A stretch of 64,000 bases of DNA from Lewinellaceae bacterium (GCA_020636045.1 JACJYP010000010.1:62001-126000), one strand, 5' to 3'. Counted from the first letter of the stretch, positions 44,305 to 52,969 are shown. Notes: a model not told the origin generated them from the letters alone. Program-made: numbers and translations.

Positions 44305-46282
44305 TTAATAAGTCCTGGCAAGGCGGAAGCCGACGCGGTTGCTGCGGAAGTCGGGTCTGACGGCGTTGCCGCGCACGGCCACACGGGCGAGTGAGCGTCG
44401 ACGGACCCACGACCCGCCGCGGAGCACGCGGAAGGAGCCAGATGCAGGGGCCGGCAGGGTTGTTTGAAGGGCTGTTCTTGTAATAATCGGAATCATACCA
44501 GTCGGAACACCATTCCCAAACATTACCGCTCATATCATACAGGACCCAAACTATTGGGCTTGAAGGCTCCCCACCGGGGCTGTTGTGGCATATCCGTCTT
44601 TATTGCCATCGCAATTGGCATAACGGGTCAGGTTGTTTTCATCGGAAGTGCCCGACCACTTGGTGCGGGCATTGCTACCGCCGCCCGCCGCGTATTCCCA
44701 TTCCGCTTCTGTCGGCAGGCGATAGGCCTGCCCCGTTTTTTTGCTCAGCCAATCGCAGTAAGCGACCGCGTCGTTCCAACTGACGTGTATCACCGGGTGG
44801 TTGTATTCACCGGAAGGACGCAAATTACCTCGGGTGTCGTATTTCCAGTTCACGCCGTTTTGTTCTTTCCAGGTATCGGTATAGACCCAACTGGTACCTG
44901 CTTTCTCCGCATCCGTCCGATACCCCGTGGCATCTATAAATGCCTTGAACTCCGCCACCGTCACTTCATACTTGGAGAGGTAAAAATCGGAAACGGTGAC
45001 GCTGTGCACGGGTTTTTCATTGCCACCGCCGTCGTCGCTGCCCATCTGGAAGGCGCCGCCGCGTATCAGCACCATATTACCGGTATCTTCAAGGGCTTTT
45101 ACTTTGGCGTCCGCCTCGCTGCGGTGCAGGCCGTCGGGGTAGTCGGCGAGGTATTTTTTGTAACCTTCGAGGGTATTTTTTTCGGTAGCGACGGACCACG
45201 CCGTGTCGTCGCGGCTACGGGCGCCTGCTGCTTCCAGCCTGCGCAGGGCCTGGTTGGCGAGTTCCTTGAACTCTCCTTGCGGGAATCGGCGCAGGTAGTC
45301 GAGATAAGCGGCTTCGGTATCCTGCTCTTTGGCCGTTTTCCAGGCAGCGAGGTCGCGCGCCATGTCGTTGCCTTTCGGCGCTTCGGGCGGACAGCCGTTT
45401 GGCTGGCTGCCCCAGGTGTCGGGGCACTGGTCGCGGGCGTCGGCCACGCCGTCGCCGTCGCGGTCGGGCGCCCGGTCGCAGGCGTTTTTCCGCACAAAAA
45501 CAAACTCGGCGCCGGGGTCGTGGCCGGCGAAGGAGCCGTGCACCGGCTCGGGGTTGCGCACTTTCCCGAGGGCATAGGTCAGGTCGTCGAAATGGAGGAT
45601 GCCGCCCCCGTTGTGCCGGCGCAGGGTTTCGAGGAATTTGGCGGCGAACAGCGATTTGCCGGGCGTTTTGGAGTGCCTGTTTCCGGCGCAGATGTACTGC
45701 CGCGCGGTGTATTTGAACGAGGCCGCGATCAGCGTCTCGCAATCCTGCTCTTCGTCGTAGGCGGGCAGGTCGGGCGCCTTTTCGATGACGCCGAAAGAGC
45801 CCGAGTAACAGGCATCGAGCGCGACGAGCACGTGTTTGGCCTTGCATTTGGCAAAATACGGCCGCAGGCTGTTGTAATCGAGCCAGGTCCTGAAGTATTC
45901 GTCGCGATAGAGGCCGTCGGCGGCGATGAGATAGCCCAGTTCGCTGCCCGGATCGTAGTAGCCGTGCATGGAAAAAAAGAACAGCACCTGATCATCGGGG
46001 CCGAGGCGTTTGTTCCAGGCGGCGATCTCGTCGAATATCTGCTTGCGCGTGGGGTTCTCCACGAGTTTGCCCTCGAAGCCGTAGTTGCTTTCGAGTTCGG
46101 CCTTGAGTTCTTCCGCCTCGGTTTTGGTATCGGGCAGGCCCTGCCAGCCGGGCTGGAAACTGGTGACGTAAAAGAACACGGCGTAGTCTCTGCCGCTGCG
46201 TGTCTGGGTCGGTGTGGAGGCGGCGCCCGCGATCAGGAGGGGTAGCAGGATATGGGGTAGGGTTCCCCCAAATTTTTTTCAT
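44305..46282 (-). pseudogene. Fourth exported caspase-like/SUMF1-like gene, frameshifted
   Basis: Main frame 46179-44551: caspase-like domain with FFFSMHGYYD and ALDACYSGSFG, a single TSP3 unit (DRDGDGVADARDQCPD), two ~45-residue helical repeats (DLAAWKTAKEQDTEAAYLDYLRRFPQGEF; DTAWSVATEKNTLEGYKKYLADYPDG), and a SUMF1-like domain up to APVGSLQAQ, where it stops early. The rest continues in another frame (MSGNVWEWCSDWYDS) and then back in the first (ASGSFRVLRGGSW ... GFRLARTY). The apparent causes are small indels around 44545-44570 and one extra C in a C4 run at 44447-44450. The N-terminus is also shifted: ATG at 46282 is followed by A7, and six A would join MKKFGGTLPHILLPLLIAGAA to the caspase domain. 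All three are indels, two in homopolymers, so sequencing error, slippage or true decay are all possible. Confidence 0.8.
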
Positions 46283-46310
46283 ATGGGGAAATGGTTGTTC
46301 GTGGCGGGCT

Positions 46311-46370
46311 GTTGGCGGGACACCAACAAATTTTAATTACGGCCTTTGCCGTTGTTGGTGTCCCGCCAAC
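46311..46370. repeat. Perfect 19-bp inverted repeat
   Basis: GTTGGCGGGACACCAACAA (46311-46329) and TTGTTGGTGTCCCGCCAAC (46352-46370) form a perfect stem with a 22-base loop. It lies just upstream of the fourth caspase-like gene. No T tract follows, so it is not a typical terminator. Confidence 0.85.
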
Positions 46371-46449
46371 GACCTCCATGCAATCTTTCGGAGAAACAGG
46401 CAGGTTATAACCTGATTAATATATTTGAATATCAAATTTTATTAACTGT

Positions 46450-46678
46450 CTATCCGCATTTTACACCATAGGCAGCACACGCATATTCCCGTCAGGGAAT
46501 GCCTGTTTATAGACAGAAATCATTCACCAATTATATGAACCCCGTCAGGGGTTTCCCGGCTTTTTCAAGGTAAATGTCAAAGGAAACCCCTGCCGGGGTT
46601 CATACGAGATGATTACATATATGCTATAAACAGGGATTCCCTAAAGGGAATGAATATTGAGGTGCAATATGCGGATAG
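46450..46678. repeat. 229-bp inverted-repeat (MITE-like) element
   Basis: The termini CTATCCGCAT (46450) and ATGCGGATAG (46669-46678) are perfect inverted repeats, and the similarity extends inward over ~60 bp on each side through ATTCCCGTCAGGGAATGCC and GGATTCCCTAAAGGGAATG. The centre holds another palindrome (TGAACCCCGTCAGGGGTTTC / GGAAACCCCTGCCGGGGTTC). The same arms flank 36381-36838. Confidence 0.8.
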
Positions 46679-46783
46679 CCATTGTTTACTCTTTACACAA
46701 ACACCTGATTAACAGACATTTGCAATGCGAAAACGCTTTGACGGGTGGCGACCGAAAACTGGAAATGATGCGAATCAGGTATT

Positions 46784-46932
46784 ATCAACCCGCGATTTCA
46801 ATCGCAGGAAAATCGAACATATTCGTTTCCAACGGTTTCAACCGTTTTTTGTGCCTTTCAAAGACCTGAAAACCGTTAAAACGGTTGAATACCTTATCCC
46901 GCTACCTTTTCCCGCGATTGAAATCACGGGCT
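46784..46932. repeat. Palindromic repeat element
   Basis: ACCCGCGATTTCAATCGC on the left pairs with GCGATTGAAATCACGGG on the right; inside, AACGGTTTCAACCG pairs with AAAACGGTTGAA. It is non-coding. Together with the neighbouring elements it accounts for most of the ~980 bp between the fourth caspase-like gene and the permease at 47263. Confidence 0.65.
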
Positions 46933-47024
46933 GAATTACCTCACCCTCAACACTCGACTCATAATCATTTCAATCCCTCCAATTTCCAGTCTCTTCAATT
47001 TCTAATTTCCTGTTTCCAGTTTCT

Positions 47025-47075
47025 AATTACGGCCATGAATGGCCTTGACCAGGGCGGCGTAAACGCCGCGCTACC
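47025..47075. repeat. Palindromic intergenic element, right half only
   Basis: AATTACGGCCATGAATGGCC followed by TTGACCAGGGCGGCGTAAAC and GCCGCGCTACC reproduces one half of the element at 34312-34417 and 49888-49970. The flanks on both sides contain TTCCAGT/CAATTTCCA-type short repeats (46980-47270). Confidence 0.8.
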
Positions 47076-47262
47076 GGCACAACTTGAAATAAATATTTGA
47101 ACGTCAATGTTTTATTGTCTATGCAAACAGATGATTAAGAACTGTTTGTCGAATATCAACGCTTTGACGGGCGACGACACAGTTTCACAATTTCCAGTCT
47201 CTTCAATTTCCAATTTCCAATTCCCCCAATTTCTAATTTCCAGTTTCCAGTTTCACCCCCCG

Positions 47263-49689
47263 TTACTCTTTTCGCAACTTCTCTACCGGGTTCATCAGCG
47301 CGGCGCGCACCGTTTGCCAGCCGACGGTCAGCAGTGCCAGGGCGAGCAGGGCGCCGATGCAGGCCAGCAGGATGCCGGCGCCTACGGAAATGCGGTAGGC
47401 GAAGGTTTGCAGCGTCAGGTTGGCGAGAAAGTAGCCGACGGGCACAGCGATCAGGATGGCGATGCCGAGCATGACGAGGTAGTGGCGCGACAGCAGCAGC
47501 GCCAGTTCGGTCACCGAGGCGCCGATCACCTTGCGGATGCTGATCTCCTTGGCGCGCATTTCCACGCTGAAGGTCACGATGCCGAGCAGGCCCATGCAGG
47601 CGATGGAGATGGCCAACAGGGCAAAAAAGGCGAGCATGCCTGCAAAGCGCCGCATTTCGGCGTAGCAATCGGCCACGCGCTCGTCGAGGAACGCGTATTC
47701 GAGGGGATGGTTGGGCGAGAATTTCTTCCAGACGCCTTCGATAGCCGCCAGGGCCGCGGTGGGATCGCCCGCGCGCAGGCGCACGTTGAGTTGTGTGAAA
47801 TACTGCGGATCGTACAGCAGCAGCAGGGGGCCGATGTCGTAGGTCAGGGGCCGGAAATGGAAGTTTTTCAGCACGCCCAGCACCGCCACGCTGGTCGTAT
47901 CGTCGAGCCAGAGTTGCTGGCCGATCGCGTCTTTGGCGGAGCCGAACCGAAAGGTCTCGAGGGCCTTTTCGTTGAGGATGACAAATTGTTGCCGCGTTTC
48001 GCTCAGGTCGGCCGGGAAGTTCTCGCCTTCCAGCAGCGTCAGATCGAGGTTGGGGATAAAATTCCGGTCCACGAAAAAGTTGCGCATTTCCATGGGCTCG
48101 TCTTCGCGGTTGCGGCGCACGTCCACCGACCAGTCTTCCCAGGTGCCGATGGTGTGCGAGGCCGCCGAAATGCGCTGCACGCGGTGGTCGCGCGCGAGTT
48201 CGTCGGACAGGGCCTTGTAGTCGACGCCGGCGAGGTTGATGTTGACGATATTCTCCCTGTCGAAGCCGTAACTGGCCCGGGTGATGTATTCGAGTTGGCG
48301 CCACATGGTGGTCACCACGATCAGGAAGATCATGGAAATGGCGAATTGCGTCACGATCAGCGCCTTGCGCAGGCTAAGCCGGGAGAATACGCGGGCCCGC
48401 GATACATCGCGCAGCACGGCGTCGGGGCGGAATTTCGACAGGTACAGCGCGGGCGCCCAGCCGGCGGCCAGCCCCACGACGAGCGTAAAGGCGATAAACA
48501 GCAGGTAGGTTTTCCAGTCTTCCGAAAACGGACTGTACAAGGCGTCGCCGCCTTCGGGCAGAAAGCCTTCGAGCAGGCGGAGCAGCGGGAGCCGCAGCAG
48601 CCAGGCCAGCGCGAGGGCCAGGACGGCGGTCACCAGCGCTTCCGACAGGAACTGGCGGATCAGTTCGCCGCGCCGCGCGCCCATCACTTTCCTGACGCCG
48701 ACCTCCTTCGCACGCACGAGCGCGCGGGCGATGCTCAGGTTGGCGTAGTTGAGGCAGGGAAAAATGGTGAGCAGCAGCACAAAGCCCATCAGGCCCCAGA
48801 TCACAAAAATCGGCATGGAATGCTCGATGGTCTGGCTCAGCATCTCCTCGGCGGGGGTGATGGCCGCCAGCGCCTGGGCGTGAAAGCGATAGCCGGCGTC
48901 GCGGGTTTCCAGGGTCATGCCCTGGTAACGCGTGTCGCCGAGTTCGGCCAGCACCGCGTCGAGTTCGGCCTTCGTCTTGCCGGGGCGCAGCAGCAAGTAA
49001 TTATAAGTGGCGTAGTAGTTTCTCCAGTTGTCGGACACCCTGCGCTCCGTTTCCTGTGGCGTCAGCAGTTTTTCCCGCGAAGCCATCGTGGAGGACGACA
49101 CCAGCGCTTCAAAATCGAGGTGTGTCTTTTCTTCCGTTTCCCGGAAAACACCCGTCACGCTGAACTGTCCGTAGCGGCCGATCTGAATGGTTTTTCCGAC
49201 AGGGTTTTGATCTCCGAAAAAGCGTTTGGCCGTTTTTGCGGCCAGCACGATGGAATAGGGCTCGGTCAGCACATCCGCCTCGTTGCCCACATGCAGGTGA
49301 AAGCCGAAGACCCGGAAAAAGGCGGGATCGGCGTAATAGGTGCGCAAGGGCAGCACAAGCCCTTCCGTTTCGGCATCCCCGCCCGGCCCTTGGCTCAGTT
49401 GCGTCAAAGTTTCCGCCAGGGCGAAGTCTTCCTTTATCGCGGTACCCAGGGGATAAGGCGTGGAAGCGTATTTTTCCGAGCCGCCGTTTTTGCGCAGGGC
49501 CTCCGTGATGATGCGGTACGTGCGTTCGGGCGCGGGATGGAAGCGGTCGTAGCCGTACTGGTTGCGGACGACGGTGATGATGATGAGCGAAACGCTCATG
49601 CTCAGCGCGAGCCCCAGGATGTTGAGGAAAGAGAAGAACTTGTGCTTGCGCAAATTGCGCAGCGCAACTTTCATGTTGTATTTGATCAT
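47263..49689 (-). CDS. FtsX/MacB-type ABC transporter permease
   Basis: This 808-residue paralogue starts MIKYNMKVALRNLRKHKFFSFLNILG. It has the double MacB/FtsX layout: 'FPCLNYANLSIARALVRAKEVGVRKVMGAR' near 300 (NYANLS where the others have NFMNLA), linker TMs near 395, second periplasmic domain (~480-660), and 'RAKEISIRKVIGASVTELALLLSRHY' in the C-terminal core, ending MNPVEKLRKE. It is a single-gene transcription unit with a perfect sigma-54 core promoter at 49773 and paired palindromes at 49844. It lies downstream of the OmpA/TSP3 gene on the same strand, separated by 290 bp of regulatory and repeat DNA. Confidence 0.93.
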   Translation of the reverse strand: MIKYNMKVALRNLRKHKFFSFLNILGLALSMSVSLIIITVVRNQYGYDRFHPAPERTYRIITEALRKNGGSEKYASTPYPLGTAIKEDFALAETLTQLSQGPGGDAETEGLVLPLRTYYADPAFFRVFGFHLHVGNEADVLTEPYSIVLAAKTAKRFFGDQNPVGKTIQIGRYGQFSVTGVFRETEEKTHLDFEALVSSSTMASREKLLTPQETERRVSDNWRNYYATYNYLLLRPGKTKAELDAVLAELGDTRYQGMTLETRDAGYRFHAQALAAITPAEEMLSQTIEHSMPIFVIWGLMGFVLLLTIFPCLNYANLSIARALVRAKEVGVRKVMGARRGELIRQFLSEALVTAVLALALAWLLRLPLLRLLEGFLPEGGDALYSPFSEDWKTYLLFIAFTLVVGLAAGWAPALYLSKFRPDAVLRDVSRARVFSRLSLRKALIVTQFAISMIFLIVVTTMWRQLEYITRASYGFDRENIVNINLAGVDYKALSDELARDHRVQRISAASHTIGTWEDWSVDVRRNREDEPMEMRNFFVDRNFIPNLDLTLLEGENFPADLSETRQQFVILNEKALETFRFGSAKDAIGQQLWLDDTTSVAVLGVLKNFHFRPLTYDIGPLLLLYDPQYFTQLNVRLRAGDPTAALAAIEGVWKKFSPNHPLEYAFLDERVADCYAEMRRFAGMLAFFALLAISIACMGLLGIVTFSVEMRAKEISIRKVIGASVTELALLLSRHYLVMLGIAILIAVPVGYFLANLTLQTFAYRISVGAGILLACIGALLALALLTVGWQTVRAALMNPVEKLRKE

Positions 49690-49772
49690 AGCCCAGACTG
49701 TACGAGCGTGTTCAAATTTTCATGCCGGGATGAAAATTTGAACACGCTCAATGTGACACATGTAAAACATAG

Positions 49773-49790
49773 CCGCCACAGTCGTGCCTA
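49773..49790 (-). promoter_or_regulatory. Sigma-54 promoter of the single permease gene
   Basis: On the minus strand AGGCACGACTGTGGCGG has GG at 49788-49787, ten bases, GC at 49776-49775. The -24 start is exactly 56 bp from the near palindrome at 49844. The predicted leader is about 75 nt before the start codon at 49689. Confidence 0.75.
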
Positions 49791-49843
49791 AAATACAAAC
49801 TTCTGCCTGTCAATAATTTACAAAGAAGTCCTTTTGAAAAAAA

Positions 49844-49879
49844 TGTACGATACCGAACATTGTTGTTCGATTGTGCACA
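49844..49879. promoter_or_regulatory. Paired enhancer-like palindromes
   Basis: TGTACGATACCGAACA (49844) fits TGTnCG-N4-CGnACA perfectly, and TGTTCGATTGTGCACA (49864) fits with one mismatch; start points are 20 bp apart. Confidence 0.75.
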
Positions 49880-49887
49880 GGTAGTCT

Positions 49888-49970
49888 GGTAGCGCGGCGT
49901 TTACGCCGCCTTGTTGGAGGTCATTTATGGCCGACTGTCGCGTTACGGCCATAAATGGCCTTGACCCGGA
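49888..49970. repeat. Palindromic intergenic element, truncated copy
   Basis: It is the reverse complement of 34312-34417 (GGTAGCGCGGCGTTTACGCC, CTTGTTGGAGGTCATTTATG, GGCCATAAATGGCCTTGACC) but lacks the last ~24 bp arm, ending about 9 bp before the stop codon of the OmpA-like gene. Confidence 0.8.
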
Positions 49971-49978
49971 CGAATGAT

Positions 49979-51607
49979 TTACTTCCTGAAAAACCTGATC
50001 TCCACGCGACGGTTGAGTTGCCGGTTGAGTTGCGGGTCGTCGGACATCATCTTCTGGCCGATGGGGCGGTTCGAACCGAATCCTTTTGAATCGAGGCGTG
50101 CCGCAGGGATTCCCTGTGAAATGAGGTAATCGCGCACATTCCGGGCCCGCTGCTCCGAAAGGCCCGTTTCATTGCCTTCGCTGGCGCTGTCGGTGTGCCC
50201 TTCGATGCTGGCGTACAGGCTTTTATCCTTTTTCATGATCTCGATGGTCTCCTCCAGGGTCTCTTCGGAGGTCACGAACCAGTCGTTGCGGGAAATACCA
50301 AAATAAATGGCTTTGTCAGGCGGCGGCAGATCGGGACAGCCTTTCATGGCCACTTTGCCGGGCACGTCGGGGCAGCCGTCGTCGGGGTCCGGCACGCCGT
50401 CCTTGTCGGTATCGGGGCAGCCGCCGAAGGCGACCGGGCCTGCCTGATCGGGGCAGCGGTCTTCGGAGTCGGCGATGCCGTCTCCATCCTGATCGCTGGC
50501 CGGGCAGCCGTAGTTGCTGACGGGGCCGGGCTCGTCGGGGCAGTCGTCGTTGATATCGGCGACGCCGTCGCCGTCCTTGTCCGGGCAGCCGGACAGTTCC
50601 ACCGTGCCGGGCTCGTCGGGACAGGAGTCGCTCTTGTCGGCCACGCCGTCTTTATCGCGGTCGGGGCAGCCCTTCAGGTCGCGGGGGCCCGGTTCGGTCG
50701 GGCAATCGTCCTTCAGGTCGGGCGTGCCGTCCTTGTCGATGTCGGACGCCAGTTCCTTTGCATTTCTTTTTTCTTCCGCTTTCCGTTCTTTTTCAGCCTC
50801 CCGTTCTGCCCGCGCGGCTTCTTTTTGAGCCTTTTCTTCCTCCTTGCGCAGGCGTTCTTCTTCTTTTGCGAGCACATTGACCCGCTTTTGTTTGTTTTTC
50901 CCGAAGGGATAGGTCACGCCGATCTGCGCGGTGAAATACCAGTCTTTTTTGTCGGGGTTTCCGGCCAGGCTGATGCCGTCTACATAGTCGGAAAAGGTTG
51001 GCCGAAGCATCCCTTCCAGTTTAAAAGTGCTGTGGTCTTTGAGTTTGAAGCGCACGCCGACACCCATCGGGACCACTACGTTCAGTTTTTTGAGTTTTGC
51101 TTTTTTATCGAGATCGGAAAGCTCCGGGTTGATCTCCTCGTTTCCATTTGCGTCGTTCCAGTCGACTTCGGGATTGGTGAATCCCCAGCCGACGCCGATC
51201 ATCAGGTAGGGCGAAAAAGCGTTGCGGGCGCGCATGAACTTGCCTTTGGAGGGATACATGCCCAGGGGGTAAAATTCGCTGAGCATGGTGCCTTCAATCA
51301 GCGGACTTTTGAACGCGATCCCGCGGCGGATACGCCATTCGGGTTCGGCGAAATTGCGGTCGTCGCCCGCCAACTGGCCCGCCAGCAGGTTGAAGCGCAG
51401 GGTAAGGTGGTTGCTCAGGTTGCGGCGCAGGCTGACGGAGGCGGAATATTTGATCTCTCTGAAGCCCGCGTTGACTTTCAACGCATCGAGATCGCCCTGA
51501 TAGGAAGTAATACCGAGTGCACAATCAAAATCCCACTTGAATGGCACCTGGCAGAATGCCCAAGCAGGGATACTCCAGAGGAGTACGAATATGAAGATCC
51601 TTTTCAT
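49979..51607 (-). CDS. Outer-membrane beta-barrel/TSP3/OmpA-family protein
   Basis: A signal peptide (MKRIFIFVLLWSIPAWAFCQ) precedes an outer-membrane beta-barrel (~25-235; WDFDCALGITSYQGDL, SPYLMIGVGWGF, YFTAQIGVTYPF), a highly charged helical linker (~240-290, rich in KEEE/AEREAEK), five TSP3 calcium-type repeats (~292-425), and a C-terminal OmpA-like peptidoglycan-binding domain with SIEGHTDSASEG and ETGLSEQRARNVRDYL. This order is common in Bacteroidota and anchors the outer membrane to the wall. The TSP3 units resemble those of the caspase-like proteins (D-x-D-G-V-x-D pattern). No clear vegetative promoter was found in the 390 bp upstream, which hold GCAGT-rich repeats. Confidence 0.92.
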   Translation of the reverse strand: MKRIFIFVLLWSIPAWAFCQVPFKWDFDCALGITSYQGDLDALKVNAGFREIKYSASVSLRRNLSNHLTLRFNLLAGQLAGDDRNFAEPEWRIRRGIAFKSPLIEGTMLSEFYPLGMYPSKGKFMRARNAFSPYLMIGVGWGFTNPEVDWNDANGNEEINPELSDLDKKAKLKKLNVVVPMGVGVRFKLKDHSTFKLEGMLRPTFSDYVDGISLAGNPDKKDWYFTAQIGVTYPFGKNKQKRVNVLAKEEERLRKEEEKAQKEAARAEREAEKERKAEEKRNAKELASDIDKDGTPDLKDDCPTEPGPRDLKGCPDRDKDGVADKSDSCPDEPGTVELSGCPDKDGDGVADINDDCPDEPGPVSNYGCPASDQDGDGIADSEDRCPDQAGPVAFGGCPDTDKDGVPDPDDGCPDVPGKVAMKGCPDLPPPDKAIYFGISRNDWFVTSEETLEETIEIMKKDKSLYASIEGHTDSASEGNETGLSEQRARNVRDYLISQGIPAARLDSKGFGSNRPIGQKMMSDDPQLNRQLNRRVEIRFFRK

Positions 51608-51788
51608 TACAGTTTGAGTATTAAAACGGAGGGAAGCGCCAGACTTACTATTTGGCAGTGCAATGCTACGGTAAGCTCAGCGGTTTTTGGAAATAACCAC
51701 TAAGTCAAAAAGTTTGCCATCTTGCGGAAACGCTCAGGCAGGCGGGCGATAATTTTTGCTTCTTTCTACAAATACAGGGCGAAAAGGC

Positions 51789-52003
51789 GCGAATTACAGT
51801 CGGCAGAGGCAGTTTGCAGTGGCAGTCGGCAGTAGCAGTCGGCAGGGATAGGAAAGTGCGGGGAAAATGTATACAAGTGATGTTAGCCGGTGATCAACGC
51901 CAAACAAAGCGCCGCTTCGCAGGCGCCAGTCTGAAGGTGTGAATGCTGATCTCTACAAAGTGCAAATGGCTACTGCCCACTGCCCCTGCAAACTGCTACT
52001 GCT
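51789..52003. repeat. GCAGT-rich inverted repeat region
   Basis: Left end: AGTCGGCAGAGGCAGTTTGC and AGTCGGCAGTAGCAGTCGGC. Right end: GGCTACTGCCCACTGCCCC and TGCAAACTGCTACTGC. The ends are imperfect inverted repeats and resemble those of the repeat family at 7136, 22078 and 34431; the middle does not match. The right end overlaps the 3' end of the ATPase gene (51996). Confidence 0.5.
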
Positions 52004-52682
52004 TCTTCACCAGTTCCTCCCGCTCTACCCTGCCGTCGGAGAGGTGCAGGATGCGCTGGCCGTAGCGGGCGTTTGCTTCGGAGTGGGTCACCTGGATGAT
52101 CGTCACCCCGTCTTCTTCGTTCAGTTTTTGGAAGATCTCCATGATCTCTTTTGCCTGGGGGCTTTGCAGGTTGCCGGTAGGCTCGTCGGCGAGGATGAGT
52201 TTGGGGCGGCCGATGAGGGCCCGCGCGACGCCCACCAGTTGTTGCTGGCCGCCTGATAACTGGCTGGGAAACAGGTCCTTTTTGGCGACGATATTGAAGC
52301 GGTCGAGCACATCGGCGATGCGGCTTTTGCGCTCGGCGGAGGGTACTTTTTTATACAACAAGGGGGTTTCCAGGTTTTCGTACACCGTCAGGTCGTCGAT
52401 CAGGTGATAGGCCTGAAATACGAAGCCGATGTATTGCTGGTACAGTTCGGTGCGCCGGCGCTCTTTGAATTTGTGCACCGCTTCGCCGAGGAACCAGTAT
52501 TCGCCCTCGGTCGCTTCGTCCAGCATGCCCATGATGTGCAGCAGGGTACTTTTCCCGGAGCCGGAGGGGCCCATGATGCTGACAAATTCGCCCTCCGCCA
52601 CGTGGGCGTTCACATAGCGGAGCACATAGGTCTTGAGGGCGCCGTTCTGGTAGAAACGTTCGATATTTTTTAGTTCGAGCAT
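51996..52682 (-). CDS. ABC transporter ATPase, LolD/MacB type, with unusual D-loop
   Basis: The start MLELKNIERFYQNGALKTYVLRYVN is chosen over a start 32 codons upstream, which lacks family similarity. The 228-residue protein has Walker A GPSGSGKST, Q-loop (FVFQAYHLI), signature LSGGQQQLVGVARAL, Walker B LILADEPTGNL and H-loop VTHS. Two departures from the norm are visible: the signature is followed by LVGVARA instead of RVAIARA, and the D-loop reads NLQS instead of NLDS. Family members power FtsX-type permeases. Together with the ATPase at 52970 it is the only candidate engine for the seven permeases in the window. The gap of 287 bp from the first ATPase leaves room for a separate promoter. 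Confidence 0.92.
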   Translation of the reverse strand: MLELKNIERFYQNGALKTYVLRYVNAHVAEGEFVSIMGPSGSGKSTLLHIMGMLDEATEGEYWFLGEAVHKFKERRRTELYQQYIGFVFQAYHLIDDLTVYENLETPLLYKKVPSAERKSRIADVLDRFNIVAKKDLFPSQLSGGQQQLVGVARALIGRPKLILADEPTGNLQSPQAKEIMEIFQKLNEEDGVTIIQVTHSEANARYGQRILHLSDGRVEREELVKKQ

Positions 52683-52735
52683 AAAGCGATGGACTTGTCG
52701 GTATTGTGAATGAGGTGCCGGCCGGGGCGCAGCGA

Positions 52736-52810
52736 TCAGAACGGCGCCCGCAATTGCGGTTGCGTCAGTTTTCGCCACAACAGCGCCAGCAAAAGCAATA
52801 GCAGTTCCAT
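52736..52810 (-). CDS. Possible 24-residue hydrophobic peptide
   Basis: Between the two ATPase genes a short frame reads MELLLLLLALLWRKLTQPQL and ends RAPF. It would be one membrane-spanning helix followed by a basic turn, as in small peptides that bind membrane transporters. The frame is too short for statistical support. On the same strand a GG-N10-GC sequence (GG at 52787-52786) falls inside it, so the DNA might be regulatory instead. Confidence 0.25.
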   Translation of the reverse strand: MELLLLLLALLWRKLTQPQLRAPF

Positions 52811-52969
52811 ATGACGTGTGTTTTTGTGTTCGAAAAGCAGCCTCCGCGACCCGCCGGCTTTGTCTGGATAAAAGGCTGAGTCAGTGAATAGCTTAATTTG
52901 TTTGCCCACGGACCGGGCGGCTGCTTTTTCGAGCGGTGTTTTTGTTTTCAGTTGTTGCCCCGGGATATA

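Noticed and set aside
47107..49791. 894-residue plus-strand open frame
   Set aside because: It lies antisense to the permease at 47263-49689, is Gln/His/Arg/Gly-rich without hydrophobic segments, and is a shadow of the high-GC real gene. The same applies to 17401-19416 and 4378-5607.
52736..52810. Sigma-54 promoter (GG at 52787) for the second ATPase
   Set aside because: GG-N10-GC is present, but only a half palindrome (TGTTCG at 52827) lies upstream, with no partner 20 bp away. I do not count it as a member of the regulon.
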